A stretch of 64,000 nt of DNA from Euhalothece natronophila Z-M001 (GTDB lineage: Bacteria > Cyanobacteriota > Cyanobacteriia > Cyanobacteriales > Rubidibacteraceae), in NCBI RefSeq assembly GCF_007904085.1, contig NZ_CP042326.1:1488001-1552000 (forward strand), given 5' to 3'. The notes below the pieces were generated by a model. The model was not told the DNA's origin and did no database searches. It saw only the letters and a program-made list of their open reading frames with translations. Made by a program: the position numbers and the translations under genes. Positions 33,641 through 43,037 of the stretch are shown here, in pieces (the first letter of the stretch is position 1; each line of letters opens with the position of its first letter).

Positions 33641-34486
33641 TTATTGAATTTCTCCAGAACGCCACGGAACAGGATCAACTGATTTTCCGTTCACATATAG
33701 CCCCCAATGTAAATGAGGTCCTGTGGAAGTTCCTGTGGTTCCTACTGTACCAATTTGTTGGCCGGCAGTGACAAAATCCCCGTCATTTACGTTGATTTCA
33801 TGCAAGTGTAAAAATATACTAAGAATTCCTTGACCATGATCAACGCCAATTGTATTCCCATGAACGCGGAATCCTTCGTTTTCTCTTCCTACTAAAACAA
33901 CTTCCCCATCTGCTGGGGCAATTATAGGGGATCCCGTGGGAGCGGCATAATCAACGCCTCGGTGATAATAATTCTCTGCAAATCTCCCATTGTAGTAACG
34001 ACGAACACCAAACACTGTAGAAACTGATCCACTGCTGGGACGCATAAATGCACCATTCCAATGTTTCTCAGGGCTAACAATTTCCTTAAATTCCGCTATA
34101 CGTTCTAACTCTACTTCTGTTGCGCTTACGCCACCGCCAGCTAGCCGAATGTGTTGGGTGGGAAAATTCCGATCGCGCAGCCAAACTGCCAAATTACGGG
34201 TTGTGGTTTCCCCTTCAATGGTTAATGGAATTCTCCCAGAATTATCTAAGGGAGTTGTAGGAATTAACGTGCGATATTGATTCTCTCCGATGGAAAATAC
34301 AGGATAAGTTTGCTCTCCCCAACTTACCTTAGGTTTTTCTTCTTCGGAGTTAGTTTCCATAATCACAGAAACCGTGTCCCCCAGTTGGGGATTTTCAGGA
34401 TTAATCGTTACTTCTAGCGCTTTAACCGGAAGTGTCCAAGCAAGTAATCCAATAAACAACCCGAAGCCTTGATAATTGAATCCCAT
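33641..34486 (-). CDS. M23 (LytM-type) metallopeptidase, secreted
   Basis: The 281-residue precursor has an N-terminal signal peptide ending near PVKA-LEV (about residue 24). An immunoglobulin-like beta domain (about 25-120) follows. The catalytic peptidase has HRGVDYAAP (zinc ligands His and Asp), HLHE, and GPHLHWGLYV (His-x-His). M23 enzymes hydrolyse peptidoglycan cross-bridges, and the full ligand set suggests an active enzyme. It is probably periplasmic. It lies between hfq and the ComFB gene on the same strand. Confidence 0.92.
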   Translation of the reverse strand: MGFNYQGFGLFIGLLAWTLPVKALEVTINPENPQLGDTVSVIMETNSEEEKPKVSWGEQTYPVFSIGENQYRTLIPTTPLDNSGRIPLTIEGETTTRNLAVWLRDRNFPTQHIRLAGGGVSATEVELERIAEFKEIVSPEKHWNGAFMRPSSGSVSTVFGVRRYYNGRFAENYYHRGVDYAAPTGSPIIAPADGEVVLVGRENEGFRVHGNTIGVDHGQGILSIFLHLHEINVNDGDFVTAGQQIGTVGTTGTSTGPHLHWGLYVNGKSVDPVPWRSGEIQ

Positions 34487-34543
34487 TTTTGTCGTCCTTC
34501 TACGAATTATAAATTAATGATCTAAAGTCATCCCACTAATTAA

Positions 34544-34756
34544 TTAAGCTTTAGGTTTAAGATAAGCAATGCATTGTCGCCAAACTAGAGTGGATTGGTC
34601 ATAATGATCAACAAGACATAAACAATGTTGATCTTGCCATAAAACTCGCCCAACAATTAAATCTTCGCTCAGGAGTTTGATTTCTACATCCTTTTCTTCT
34701 TTAATAAGATTTTGTATCATGCGAATGCTTGGTAAGCCAGTATCAAATTCAGTCAT
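34544..34756 (-). CDS. hfq: Cyanobacterial Hfq
   Basis: The 70-residue Sm-like protein starts MTEFDTGLPSIRMIQNLIKE. Its Sm core has VEIKLLSEDLIVGRVLWQDQ and a divergent Sm2 ending (STLVWRQCIAYL). Cyanobacterial Hfq lacks the usual YKHAI motif and binds RNA poorly. In Synechocystis it acts through the pilus ATPase PilB1 in motility and transformation. dapF is divergent, with only 19 bases between the start codons. Confidence 0.9.
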   Translation of the reverse strand: MTEFDTGLPSIRMIQNLIKEEKDVEIKLLSEDLIVGRVLWQDQHCLCLVDHYDQSTLVWRQCIAYLKPKA

Positions 34757-34775
34757 TATTCCTCTTTAATTGCTT

Positions 34776-35627
34776 ATGAAAATTAACTTTACCAAATATC
34801 ACGGCCTTGGCAATGATTTTATTTTAATTGATAACAGACATGATTCTACTCCTTGTTTGACTCCAGAACAAGCCATGAAAATCTGCGATCGTCATTTTGG
34901 AATTGGCGCGGATGGGGTGATTTTTGCCCTTCCTCCTCAAGAAAGCAGTGACTATACCATGCGTATTTATAATTCTGATGGCTCTGAACCAGAAATGTGC
35001 GGAAATGGCATTCGCTGTTTAGCTCAATTTCTTGCCTCTCTAGAAGGGAAGAAGAATAGCAACCATACCTATAATATTCATACCTTAGGTGGGATAATTT
35101 GCCCCCAGTTGCAAGGAGAAGAAAATGTAAAAGTTAATATGGGGCAACCCTATTTACACCCTACAGAAATTCCCACTACCTTGGCTTCTGGCCAAGAAAA
35201 AGCAATTAACCAACCTTTATCAGTGCAAGAACAAAACTGGCAAGTTACTTGTGTCAGCATGGGGAACCCTCATTGTATTACTTTTGTGGACAAGGTTGAT
35301 GAAATTCCCTTAGAAAAAATTGGTCCTCACTTTGAAAACCACTCGGCTTTTCCTAAGCGAATTAATACCGAATTTATTGAGGTGGTGCGTCCTAATTATC
35401 TAAAAATGAGAGTGTGGGAACGTGGAGCGGGAATTACCCTCGCTTGTGGAACAGGAGCTTGTGCTTCAGTGGTGGCAGGGGTGTTAACAGGTAACAGCGA
35501 TCGCGCTTGCACTGTAGAACTCCCCGGTGGCTGTCTTGACATTGAATGGTCTGCTGAAGACAATCATGTTTATATGACCGGCCCAGCAACCAAAGTTTTT
35601 GAAGGAGTTTACCTATACCCGTCTTAA
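34776..35627 (+). CDS. dapF: Diaminopimelate epimerase
   Basis: The 283-residue enzyme converts LL- to meso-diaminopimelate for lysine and peptidoglycan synthesis. The catalytic cysteines are Cys75 in EMCGNGIRC and Cys224 in LACGTGAC. The N-terminus [19 protein letters not shown] is standard, so the ATG at 34776 is chosen over a TTG two codons earlier. The last 15 bases overlap the convergent PHP gene. Confidence 0.96.
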   Translation: MKINFTKYHGLGNDFILIDNRHDSTPCLTPEQAMKICDRHFGIGADGVIFALPPQESSDYTMRIYNSDGSEPEMCGNGIRCLAQFLASLEGKKNSNHTYNIHTLGGIICPQLQGEENVKVNMGQPYLHPTEIPTTLASGQEKAINQPLSVQEQNWQVTCVSMGNPHCITFVDKVDEIPLEKIGPHFENHSAFPKRINTEFIEVVRPNYLKMRVWERGAGITLACGTGACASVVAGVLTGNSDRACTVELPGGCLDIEWSAEDNHVYMTGPATKVFEGVYLYPS

Positions 35628-36311
35628 TAAATTCAAACCGTGGGTATCTGTGCCACAAGTATTAAATAAGCCATAACGGTCACTTAAGGCTTTCACGATC
35701 GCAGTTTGTTTCGGGCTAGGAGTCCAAGGAAGGGTATTTTTATAAGCATAGTAAGTTTCCACACCGTCAATTCCTAATTTGACAGCTCGGGGAATTAAGG
35801 CTTTAGCAGAACGGCGATAACGTTCTGGGTGTGCTAAAACCACCAGCCCGCCAGCATCATGAATCGCATTGATCACTGCTTCTGCTTCTGCCATTTTCCC
35901 TGCAGGTTCGTCTCCCTGTAAATAGGAGCGAATAGAAGGATTTTCAGGATTAAACCCATAACCAAGAATATGAACTTCTGTATCTAACAATAGAGCAGTA
36001 ATTTCTACCCCTGTCCATAGTTTTGGAAGCGAGTTAGCCTGCTGATGAGTTCTTTTTAAGTACTCATAGGCGATATAATAACCATCAACTGTATGATGAT
36101 CGGTAATTGCGAGTCCTTGTAAATTAATAGCGAGGGCTTGTTCAATCACCTCTTCGGGAGTAAGCTGTCCATCAGAATAAACAGTGTGCATGTGGAAGTT
36201 ATAGTAATGAGGACAACTTTCCGCATCAATGGTTCGCCAAATTTCTTTTAGAGTAAGGGTATCTTGCCCTTTTAGCGGGGGAATTTGAGGACGAAAAGAA
36301 GTTGTCAGCAT
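35613..36311 (-). CDS. PHP-domain phosphoesterase
   Basis: The protein is 232 residues from the ATG at 36311; a TTG 18 codons earlier is less likely. Metal-binding motifs are [35 protein letters not shown] and GTDTHG, the complete set for a trinuclear PHP site. Relatives such as RNase AM (YciV) hydrolyse 3',5'-bisnucleotides or short RNA ends, and the substrate here is not known. Its 3' end overlaps dapF by 15 bases in convergent orientation. Confidence 0.87.
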   Translation of the reverse strand: MLTTSFRPQIPPLKGQDTLTLKEIWRTIDAESCPHYYNFHMHTVYSDGQLTPEEVIEQALAINLQGLAITDHHTVDGYYIAYEYLKRTHQQANSLPKLWTGVEITALLLDTEVHILGYGFNPENPSIRSYLQGDEPAGKMAEAEAVINAIHDAGGLVVLAHPERYRRSAKALIPRAVKLGIDGVETYYAYKNTLPWTPSPKQTAIVKALSDRYGLFNTCGTDTHGLNLLRRV

Positions 36312-36464
36312 GATAAATTTTGAAGTTGGTGTTCTTACATCCAAACACTGTTGGGTGATTGACAAATGAGGGGTTAATCAGGGTAATTGTTGAATAATAT
36401 TAAGAATTGGTCTTTATTAAAAATAGCAAATCTTTTGTAACTTTGTAGTTTGAGGAGGAAAGTG

Positions 36465-37544
36465 TTGAGCCAAAATGTTTTAGTCATTGGAGGAACTGGC
36501 AATATTGGTCAATGTATTGCGAAGGATATTGTTCAGTGTACTGATGCTAAAGTGACAGTAACTGGGCGTAACTCTTCTTATAAGGGAAATTTTCCATTTT
36601 TACCGTTAAATTTGACACAAAAAGAGACAATCACAGACTTGATTGCCGATTATGATCTGGTGGTTCATAGCGCTGGACCATTTCATGATCGCGATGGCAG
36701 AGTTCTAAAAAGCTGCATCGAGGCAGGGGTAAATTATGTTGATGTTAGTGATCATCGCTCCTTTCATTTTCAAGTCACTCCCTATCATGAACAAGCTCAA
36801 GCCTCAGGAATCACGGCAATTTTGCATACAGGCGTATTTCCGGGCATTTCTAACCTCATGGCTAAACAAGGAGTAGAAAGCCTCGATCGCGCTCAATCTC
36901 TCTTTCTCTATTATCTGGTTGGTGGCTCTGGGGGGGCAGGATTAACTGTGATGCGTACCACATTTTTGGGCTTAAAATCTCCCTTTTCCGCTTGGATTGA
37001 CGGAAAATGGCAACAAGTTAGTCCTTACAGCGATCGAGAAACCGTTACCTTTCCTAATTATGGCAAGGGAGGCGTGTATTGGTTTGATGTGGCTGAAACT
37101 TATACTCTTGCTGATACGTTTCCTGTAGAAACCGTAGTGACAAAATTTGGATCAATTCCGGATTTTTATAACCATTTAACTTGGTTAACTGCTCATCAGT
37201 TTCCAAAATCGATGTTAGAGAATCCGATTTCTCTAGAATTTTTGTCCAAAGTAAGCTTTGCTATGGCGCGATTGACAGATACTTGGAGTGGAGTGGGAAT
37301 TGCGGTTTGCGTCGAAGTAAAAGGGGAAAAAGACGGAAAAGCAGAAAATCTCAGCTTACAACTTTATCATGATCACACCGCGATCGCGGCTGGAAGAGGA
37401 GCCGGAAGTATTGCCCAATTATTACTGAATCAAGAAATTGATCAACCTGGGGTTTGGTCAGTAGAACAAGCTGTGCCTATTTCCTTATTCCAAAAAACTA
37501 TGGAACAACGAGGCATAACAATAAATCTCCAACAAAGAGGATGA
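36465..37544 (+). CDS. Saccharopine dehydrogenase-like NAD(P)-binding protein
   Basis: The open frame begins at 36450, but AGGAGG lies at 36453-36458. The real start is therefore TTG 36465 (six-base spacing) or GTG 36462, giving about 359 residues that begin SQNVLVIGGTGNIGQ. The Rossmann motif GGTGNIGQ is followed by VHSAGPFHDRDGRVLKSCIE and YVDVSDHR, as in the saccharopine dehydrogenase/LYS9-like family. Many bacterial members are uncharacterised and not involved in lysine metabolism. No substrate is proposed. Confidence 0.82.
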   Translation: MSQNVLVIGGTGNIGQCIAKDIVQCTDAKVTVTGRNSSYKGNFPFLPLNLTQKETITDLIADYDLVVHSAGPFHDRDGRVLKSCIEAGVNYVDVSDHRSFHFQVTPYHEQAQASGITAILHTGVFPGISNLMAKQGVESLDRAQSLFLYYLVGGSGGAGLTVMRTTFLGLKSPFSAWIDGKWQQVSPYSDRETVTFPNYGKGGVYWFDVAETYTLADTFPVETVVTKFGSIPDFYNHLTWLTAHQFPKSMLENPISLEFLSKVSFAMARLTDTWSGVGIAVCVEVKGEKDGKAENLSLQLYHDHTAIAAGRGAGSIAQLLLNQEIDQPGVWSVEQAVPISLFQKTMEQRGITINLQQRG

Positions 37545-37606
37545 CTTCCTGCCAATAACTCTCGCTAGGATAGATAACACAACTTTTTCATCAAAAACCT
37601 GAACCT

Positions 37607-38569
37607 ATGTTCAATTCGTGCCCTTATTGCCAATCTCCTCACACCATTCCCAAAACCTCCAACTATATCTTTATGCTTGGGGCGTTACTCAATATTGGGT
37701 TTGTCGTCGTAGAGGTATTTTTTGGTTTAACCAGTCACTCTCTTGCTTTACTCGCTGATGCGGGTCATAATGCCAGTGATGTGTTAGGGCTACTCTTAGC
37801 TTGGGGGGCACAGTGGCTAAGTCAACGCCCAGCCACTGAAAAATATACCTATGGCTTTCGTCGTGCTTCCATCCTTGCTGCCTTAGCCAATGCAGTGGTG
37901 CTTTTGCTAGTCATGGGAGGAATTACCATTGAAGCCATCGAACGACTCATTCATCCCAGTTTAATTGCGGTAGAAACGACCATTGCTGTAGCAGCAGTAG
38001 GAATTATCATTAACGGGGGAACCGCAGCCTTATTTGCTAGGGGAAATCAAAATGATTTGAATGTGCGTGGCGTTTTTTGGCACGTCACCGCAGATGCTTT
38101 AATTTCCTTAAAAGTGGTTTTAGTGGGGTTATTAATCACTCAAACTAATTGGATGTGGCTAGATCCGTTCGTTAGTTTAGTGATTGCCCTCATTATTATT
38201 TATAATACGGTTAAACTCTTGAAACAGTCTTTAGACTTTGCCTTAGATGCTGTTCCCCCCTCCATTGAAATTGAACAAGTTAAAACCTTTTTACAGGATA
38301 TTTCTGGAGTAACTGAGGTGAATGATTTACACATTTGGCCCCTCAGTACTACTGAAACTGCTTTAAGTGTTCGCTTAACCCTTCCTGAAGGTCATCCGGG
38401 GGATGATTTTTTACGAGAAACCAGTCAGAAGTTGAAAGAAGAATTTGCCATTGATCGCGCTACGATTCAAATTGAAATTGAAGAGACTCCCACTATTTAT
38501 TCTCTTGCCAATTCTCGCACCTGTTATGTGAGTCGTAATATGAAATGGAACTGTGTATGCTACAAATAG
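37607..38569 (+). CDS. Cation diffusion facilitator (CDF) metal exporter, 3' end modified by an IS
   Basis: The 320-residue protein has six transmembrane helices. Metal-site motifs are ALLADAGHNASD in helix 2 and WHVTADALIS in helix 5, both HxxxD pairs typical of zinc-transporting CDFs. A cytoplasmic C-terminal domain has VNDLHIWPLSTTETAL. An N-terminal CPYC may bind metal. The last residues (about VCYK) and the stop codon lie within the left terminal inverted repeat of the adjacent IS630 element, so the natural C-terminus has been replaced. The core is intact and transport is probably retained. Confidence 0.88.
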   Translation: MFNSCPYCQSPHTIPKTSNYIFMLGALLNIGFVVVEVFFGLTSHSLALLADAGHNASDVLGLLLAWGAQWLSQRPATEKYTYGFRRASILAALANAVVLLLVMGGITIEAIERLIHPSLIAVETTIAVAAVGIIINGGTAALFARGNQNDLNVRGVFWHVTADALISLKVVLVGLLITQTNWMWLDPFVSLVIALIIIYNTVKLLKQSLDFALDAVPPSIEIEQVKTFLQDISGVTEVNDLHIWPLSTTETALSVRLTLPEGHPGDDFLRETSQKLKEEFAIDRATIQIEIEETPTIYSLANSRTCYVSRNMKWNCVCYK

Positions 38570-39670
38570 AGGGAGAGATTGTTAGTAATCGAGATTAGCT
38601 ATGGCAGGTGTCATTAAAATTGAGATTGCCGAGTCAGCTCAAGAGCTTAAAAAACAGCTCAACTTCTCCCAAAACAGTGAAGTCAAAGAACGAATCCAAG
38701 TCTTGTATTGGCTGAAAACGAACCAAGTCAGAAGTACCGGCGCGCTCGCCTCCCTAATCGGAAAACACTGAACGACAGTATCAAGATGGCTCAGTAAATA
38801 TCGCAAAGGAGGTCTCAAAGGTCTTTTAGAAGTTAAGAAAAGTCCTGGGCGAGTCCCTAAAATCACGCCATCAGTAGAAAAAAAATTAATCCAAGAACTA
38901 GAAGATCCAGAAGGATTTTCTAGTTATAAGGAAATTCAAACATGGCTTCAGTTAATTCAAGATATTGATATTAGTTATAGTGCTGTTCATAAACGAGTCC
39001 GCTATGGTTTAGAAGGAAAACTGAAAGTGCCACGTCCAGTTCATAGCAAACAGGAATTGGGAGCACCGGAAGCTTTTAAAAAAAACTAAGTGAAATTGTT
39101 ACAACCCAACTAGAAGCTAATTCAGAAAAGGTTAAACGATATCAAAACATTAGATATTGGTGCCAAGATGAATCTCGAATCGGGTTAATCACACTTCACG
39201 ATACAAAAATTACAGGTAAAGGAATTCAACCGACAGGAAAAAAACAGTGGAAGTTTGATTATTTATGGTTGTACGGTTTAGTGGAACCGAGAACGGGAGA
39301 GAATTTTTTCAGAGAATTTTCTCATCTTGATGGTCTTTGCTTTGAGCAGTATTTAAGCTGGTTTGCTCAAGAATATCCTGACGATTTACACTTAATACAA
39401 GTTGATAACAGTCGTTGCCATACTTGGTTAGAGTTACAACTTCCTGATAATGTCATTTTAATTTTCCAACCACCTTATTCCCCAGAAGTTAATCCCATTG
39501 AACGATTATGGCAAGAAATTAAGAAACCTTTGAAATGGGAATTCTTTCCCGATTTAGATGATTTAAGAAAGCGACTTTCCAAAATCTTATCAAAATTAAG
39601 TTCTCAAGTGATTACTCAGATCACTGGATGGGACTTTATTCTCAATGCTTTATCTGTAGCAAACATTTAG
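38554..39670 (+). mobile_element. IS630-family insertion sequence, inactivated
   Basis: The left inverted repeat TGTATGCTACAAATAGAG (38554-38571) and the right repeat, read inward from 39665 as TGTTTGCTACAGATAAAG, match at 15 of 18 positions. Between them lies a transposase gene in two frames with a nonsense codon. The exact outer boundaries and the TA target duplication could not be fixed; the right end may extend a few bases past 39670. The left repeat overlaps the end of the CDF transporter gene. Confidence 0.75.
38601..39670 (+). pseudogene. IS630-family transposase, -1 frameshift plus premature stop
   Basis: The frame begins at ATG 38601 with a helix-turn-helix region and is broken at codon 57 by TGA (38769-38771), after LASLIGKH and before TTVSRWLSKYRKGG. 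It continues to a TAA at 39087. A TTTT-AAAAAAAA tract (39074-39085) allows a -1 shift into the second frame, as in many IS630 elements. That frame has the full DDE catalytic set: Asp in WCQDESRIGL, Asp in IQVDNSRCH, and Glu in NPIERLWQEIKK. The frameshift is probably programmed, but the TGA is probably a disabling mutation. The stop at 39668-39670 lies next to the right inverted repeat. Confidence 0.85.
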
Positions 39671-39717
39671 ATATTTCATATAAGAAACAATCAGAACCCC
39701 GTCAGTTAAGTGAGCTA

Positions 39718-39747
39718 CTCCCGTTAAATCGAAGATTCTAACGGGAG
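39718..39747. repeat. Covarying hairpin, copy 1
   Basis: The 30 bases fold as CTCCCGTTA-AATC, loop GAA, GATT, bulged C, TAACGGGAG, giving a 13-bp stem. The minus-strand version, followed by TAGCTCAC, resembles the right-end hairpin of IS200/IS605-type elements. It shares its inner AATC/GATT-C architecture with copy 2, while the middle stem differs by compensating bases. Confidence 0.6.
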
Positions 39748-39896
39748 CTTCCTACCCAATCGGTTGCTTTTCTAATCGTAGGAAAAGAGAAGTCTTACAC
39801 CAAGGCGATAGGCGAACAGCCCGGCTCCCGAGCTTTATAGATAATTGGATGGAAGAGAATCAAAAATTTTTTTATATCTTGGCTTGGTTTTCGCCG

Positions 39897-39924
39897 AAAA
39901 AAGTTCCCCATCCGAAACTTTTTT
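39897..39924. repeat. AT-rich palindrome AAAAAAGTT / AACTTTTTT
   Basis: A 9-bp stem with a 10-base loop has A and T tracts on both sides. It could act as a weak bidirectional terminator or be a subterminal hairpin of a degenerate transposon lying between the two covarying hairpins. Confidence 0.4.
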
Positions 39925-39951
39925 GATTATAGCACGACTGTTCTCATTCAT

Positions 39952-39982
39952 CTCACCGACAAATCAAAGATTCTGTCGGGAG
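39952..39982. repeat. Covarying hairpin, copy 2
   Basis: The sequence folds as CTC, bulged A, CCGACA-AATC, loop AAA, GATT, bulged C, TGTCGG, GAG. The loop-proximal AATC/GATT-C block and the CTC/GAG base match copy 1. The middle stem is GAC/GTC here and GTT/AAC in copy 1, so pairing is kept though the bases changed. ACTTC follows, against CTTC in copy 1. Confidence 0.6.
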
Positions 39983-40036
39983 ACTTCTGAGAACGGATAG
40001 TTATAGTGATTCCAAATAAAAAACAGCAACTTAAAA

Positions 40037-40085
40037 GTAGTGGGAGCATCTTGCTCCCTAGTAGCAGCCATCTTGGCTGCACTAC
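40037..40085. repeat. Cloverleaf-like repeat with two hairpins inside an outer stem
   Basis: The outer arms GTAGT (40037-40041) and ACTAC (40081-40085) enclose two perfect hairpins. These are GGGAGCATCTTGCTCCC (40042-40058) and GCAGCCATCTTGGCTGC (40064-40080), separated by TAGTA. Both have ATCTT at the centre. Repeats of this GGAGC-ATCTT-GCTCC form are dispersed in cyanobacterial genomes; the function is unknown. Confidence 0.75.
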
Positions 40086-40420
40086 GGAACTGAATTGGAA
40101 CGACTATAAAAATTTATCTTAATGCAACAAGAAGATTCTCACTTCCCTTCCCAATGAGAACTTGTTAGATTTTATACCTATCATAACTCGCCCAACAGTA
40201 GGTTACAGGATTATTCATCTAGTAAGCGATAGCAAGGAAAATTACTGCTTTTTTTTATCAATTATTAGGAATAAATGTTAAAATACAGAGTACTAGTTAG
40301 TTTTAATGCTTTATTATCTTGCTAAAAATTACAAAAATATTAATATATTGTAACAATTAAAATGTAATCATAATCACTCTTGATAACCATCTCCCCTTAA
40401 GCAAATAATTATTCTAAATA

Positions 40421-41881
40421 ATGAGTCAACAAACAATTCTCATTTGGTATCGTAATGACCTAAGACTTCATGATCACGAACCCCTATATTGGGCGAATCA
40501 AAGCAAAAACACCATCATTCCCTTTTATTGTTTTGATGAGAGAGAGTTTGACAAAACCGCTTTTGGATTTCCAAAGACTGGAGGTTTTCGTGCCCAATTT
40601 ATCTTAGAAAGTGTTGCGAATCTACGAGAAAATCTACAAAGTAAAGGCAATAACCTGCTCATTCGAGTGGGAAAACCAGAACAAATTATTCCTCAATTAG
40701 TTCCACAGCTAAACATTACCGATATTTTCTTTCATCGGGAAGTGACTGCCGAGGAAACGAATACTGAGAAAGCATTAGCGAAAAACCTTGCCTCTTTAGG
40801 AGTCAAACTCACTTCATTTTGGGGAGGAACACTGCATCATCTTGAAGATTTACCAATGGAGATCAATAACCTTCCTGATGTCTTTACCCAATATCGCAAA
40901 GCAGTCGAAAAACAAGCAAATATTCGCACGACTTTTCCTTCTCCTGAAACTTTTCCCCCTTTTCCCAGTGAGATTACACTTGGTGAGCTTCCTCGCTTAG
41001 AGAGTTTAGGAGTAGAACCTGTTTCTCCTGATGAAAGGGGAGTGCTTCAATTTAGCGGTGGAGAAAGTAAGGGAATTAAACGAGTTAAAAACTATATTTG
41101 GGAAGAAGATTGTCTTCAGGTTTATAAGCAAACCCGTAATGGAATGTTAGGGGCTAATTACTCCTCTAAGTTTTCTCCCTGGTTAGCTAGAGGCTGTTTA
41201 TCTCCTCGCTATATTTACCAAGAAGTGAAAACCTACGAAAAAGCCAGAGTGAAAAATGATTCTACCTATTGGTTAATTTTTGAATTAATGTGGCGGGATT
41301 ATTTTCGCTTTATCTGTCTCAAATTTGGTAATGCAGTATTTCACCAAGGGGGCTTACAGAAAATAACTTTCTCATGGACACAAGATTGGAAACAGTTTAA
41401 ACTCTGGCAGGAAGGACAAACAGGTTATCCCTTAGTTGATGCTAATATGCGTGAAATTGCTAATACGGGATTTATGTCAAATCGGGGTCGCCAAAATGTA
41501 GCAAGTTTCCTAACTAAAAATTTAGGAATTGATTGGCGGATGGGCGCAGAATGGTTTGAATCTTTACTCATTGACTATGATGTTTGTAGCAACTGGGGAA
41601 ATTGGAATTATACGGCTGGTGTCGGAAATGATGCTAGAGAATTTCGTTATTTCAATATTCCTAAACAGTCTAAAGTTTATGATTCAAAAGGCAACTATTT
41701 AAAGACTTGGTTACCAGAATTAAAGAATCTTCCTGGAGAACTAATTCATGAACCTTGGAAATTATCTCAAGGACAACAACAAGATTACGGGTTAACTTTG
41801 GGAATTGATTATCCTAAGCCTATGGTTGATTTCATGAAATCGATTCAGAAAACTAAGTCTCGCATCAATGCGACTCCCTAA
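40421..41881 (+). CDS. DASH-type cryptochrome/photolyase
   Basis: The 486-residue flavoprotein has an N-terminal alpha/beta photolyase domain (about 1-170, beginning ILIWYRNDLRLHDHEPL) that binds the antenna cofactor. The C-terminal FAD domain contains WEEDCLQVYKQTRNGMLGA, FSPWLARGCLSPR and DANMREIANTGFMSNRGRQN. The last segments are characteristic of cry-DASH. Such proteins repair pyrimidine dimers mainly in single-stranded DNA using blue light, and some act in signalling. A hybrid response regulator gene begins about 40 bases later on the same strand. Confidence 0.93.
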   Translation: MSQQTILIWYRNDLRLHDHEPLYWANQSKNTIIPFYCFDEREFDKTAFGFPKTGGFRAQFILESVANLRENLQSKGNNLLIRVGKPEQIIPQLVPQLNITDIFFHREVTAEETNTEKALAKNLASLGVKLTSFWGGTLHHLEDLPMEINNLPDVFTQYRKAVEKQANIRTTFPSPETFPPFPSEITLGELPRLESLGVEPVSPDERGVLQFSGGESKGIKRVKNYIWEEDCLQVYKQTRNGMLGANYSSKFSPWLARGCLSPRYIYQEVKTYEKARVKNDSTYWLIFELMWRDYFRFICLKFGNAVFHQGGLQKITFSWTQDWKQFKLWQEGQTGYPLVDANMREIANTGFMSNRGRQNVASFLTKNLGIDWRMGAEWFESLLIDYDVCSNWGNWNYTAGVGNDAREFRYFNIPKQSKVYDSKGNYLKTWLPELKNLPGELIHEPWKLSQGQQQDYGLTLGIDYPKPMVDFMKSIQKTKSRINATP

Positions 41882-41918
41882 TAATAATGATAATTTTGGT
41901 AAAAAATAAGTGAATAAA

Positions 41919-43037
41919 ATGAATAGTAAAGCATCTCTTCTTATTGTGGATGATGAAATCAGTAATTTTGATGTAATTGAAGCTCTCTTAGAAGGAGAAG
42001 ACTATGAGCTTTCTTATGCTCAAAATGCTACTCGTGCCCTAAGATGGCTAGAAAACAATTCAGTAGATGTCATTTTACTTGATGTCATGATGCCAGAAAT
42101 TGATGGCATTACCCTTTGTTCTTATTTAAAAGAAAATCCTGATTATCAATATATTCCTATTATTATGGTAACGGCTTTAACAGGAAAAGAGGATTTAGCT
42201 AAATGTTTAGAAGCAGGAGCAGATGATTTTATAAGTAAGCCTTTAAACTGGATTGAATTAAGATCTCGCCTCCACTCTATGTTGCGAATTAAACAGCAAT
42301 ATGATGAGTTACAGTTATTACTAAAGCGTCGAGAAGAAATGGCAGAAATTATTGTTCATGACTTACAAAATCCAGTAACTAGTATTGTTTTATCTTGCGA
42401 AATGCTAAAGGCGATGGAGTTAGGAGAAAAACAAAAGAAAAAAATTCAGCAAATTAGTGTTGCTGGAAGACGCTTAGAAGAACAAATTCAAACCTTATTA
42501 ACGATGGCAAAATTAGAAACAGGACGCTTAGTTTTAAACCCTGTTTCTATAAACTTAAAGCCCTTTTTAGAAAAGTTAATTCAGGAATTTAGCGCGATCG
42601 CGTCAGCTAAAGAGATTAGCATTACCTCTAATTTAAAAATTGAAGATGATTGCGCCACCGTTGATACCCATCTCTTTTCCCGAATTATGAATAATCTCCT
42701 CTCAAATGCCCTTAAATATTCACCAAGAGGAAAGGAAATCCAGATTACACTTAATGAAACTCCTGATCAGCTTATTTTAAAAGTTAGTGATCAAGGAAAA
42801 GGAATCAGTGATGAATTTAAAGAACGAATCTTTCAGAAATATGAAGTTGGAAAACAGTACAATGATGTTAATCAAACTGGATTAGGATTAGCTTTTTGTC
42901 AAATGGCAGTTTTAGCGCATCAGGGTGCAATTTATGTGGAAAATAATCAGCCAGAAGGCTCTACTTTTATTGTAGAAATTCCTCGGGAAGTGAATTTTGA
43001 ACCTGATTCAGAAGCTGACGCAAACGAATCGGTTTGA
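41919..43037 (+). CDS. Response regulator-histidine kinase hybrid (REC-HisKA-HATPase)
   Basis: The ATG at 41919 gives 372 residues; a GTG three codons earlier is possible. The N-terminal receiver has acidic residues DDE (11-13), phospho-acceptor Asp55 in VILLDVMMPEIDG, Thr in MVTAL and Lys in SKPL. A short linker leads to a HisKA domain with His146 in EIIVHDLQNPVTS, then a HATPase with NNLLSNALKYS and DQGKGI. Receiver-first kinases of this order are frequent in cyanobacteria and may be intermediates in a phosphorelay. The last 71 bases are antisense to the convergent receiver gene. Confidence 0.9.
   Translation: MNSKASLLIVDDEISNFDVIEALLEGEDYELSYAQNATRALRWLENNSVDVILLDVMMPEIDGITLCSYLKENPDYQYIPIIMVTALTGKEDLAKCLEAGADDFISKPLNWIELRSRLHSMLRIKQQYDELQLLLKRREEMAEIIVHDLQNPVTSIVLSCEMLKAMELGEKQKKKIQQISVAGRRLEEQIQTLLTMAKLETGRLVLNPVSINLKPFLEKLIQEFSAIASAKEISITSNLKIEDDCATVDTHLFSRIMNNLLSNALKYSPRGKEIQITLNETPDQLILKVSDQGKGISDEFKERIFQKYEVGKQYNDVNQTGLGLAFCQMAVLAHQGAIYVENNQPEGSTFIVEIPREVNFEPDSEADANESV

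Larger units (their letters stand above)
39671..40420. other. 750-base gene-free region of repeats and hairpins
   Basis: No coding region is supported between the IS630 element and the photolyase. The region contains two related hairpins (39718, 39952), an AT-rich palindrome (39897), a cloverleaf-like repeat (40037), and from 40240 an AT-rich promoter-like stretch with several TAATAT and TATAAT-like words upstream of the photolyase. Much of it probably derives from transposons. Confidence 0.6.
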
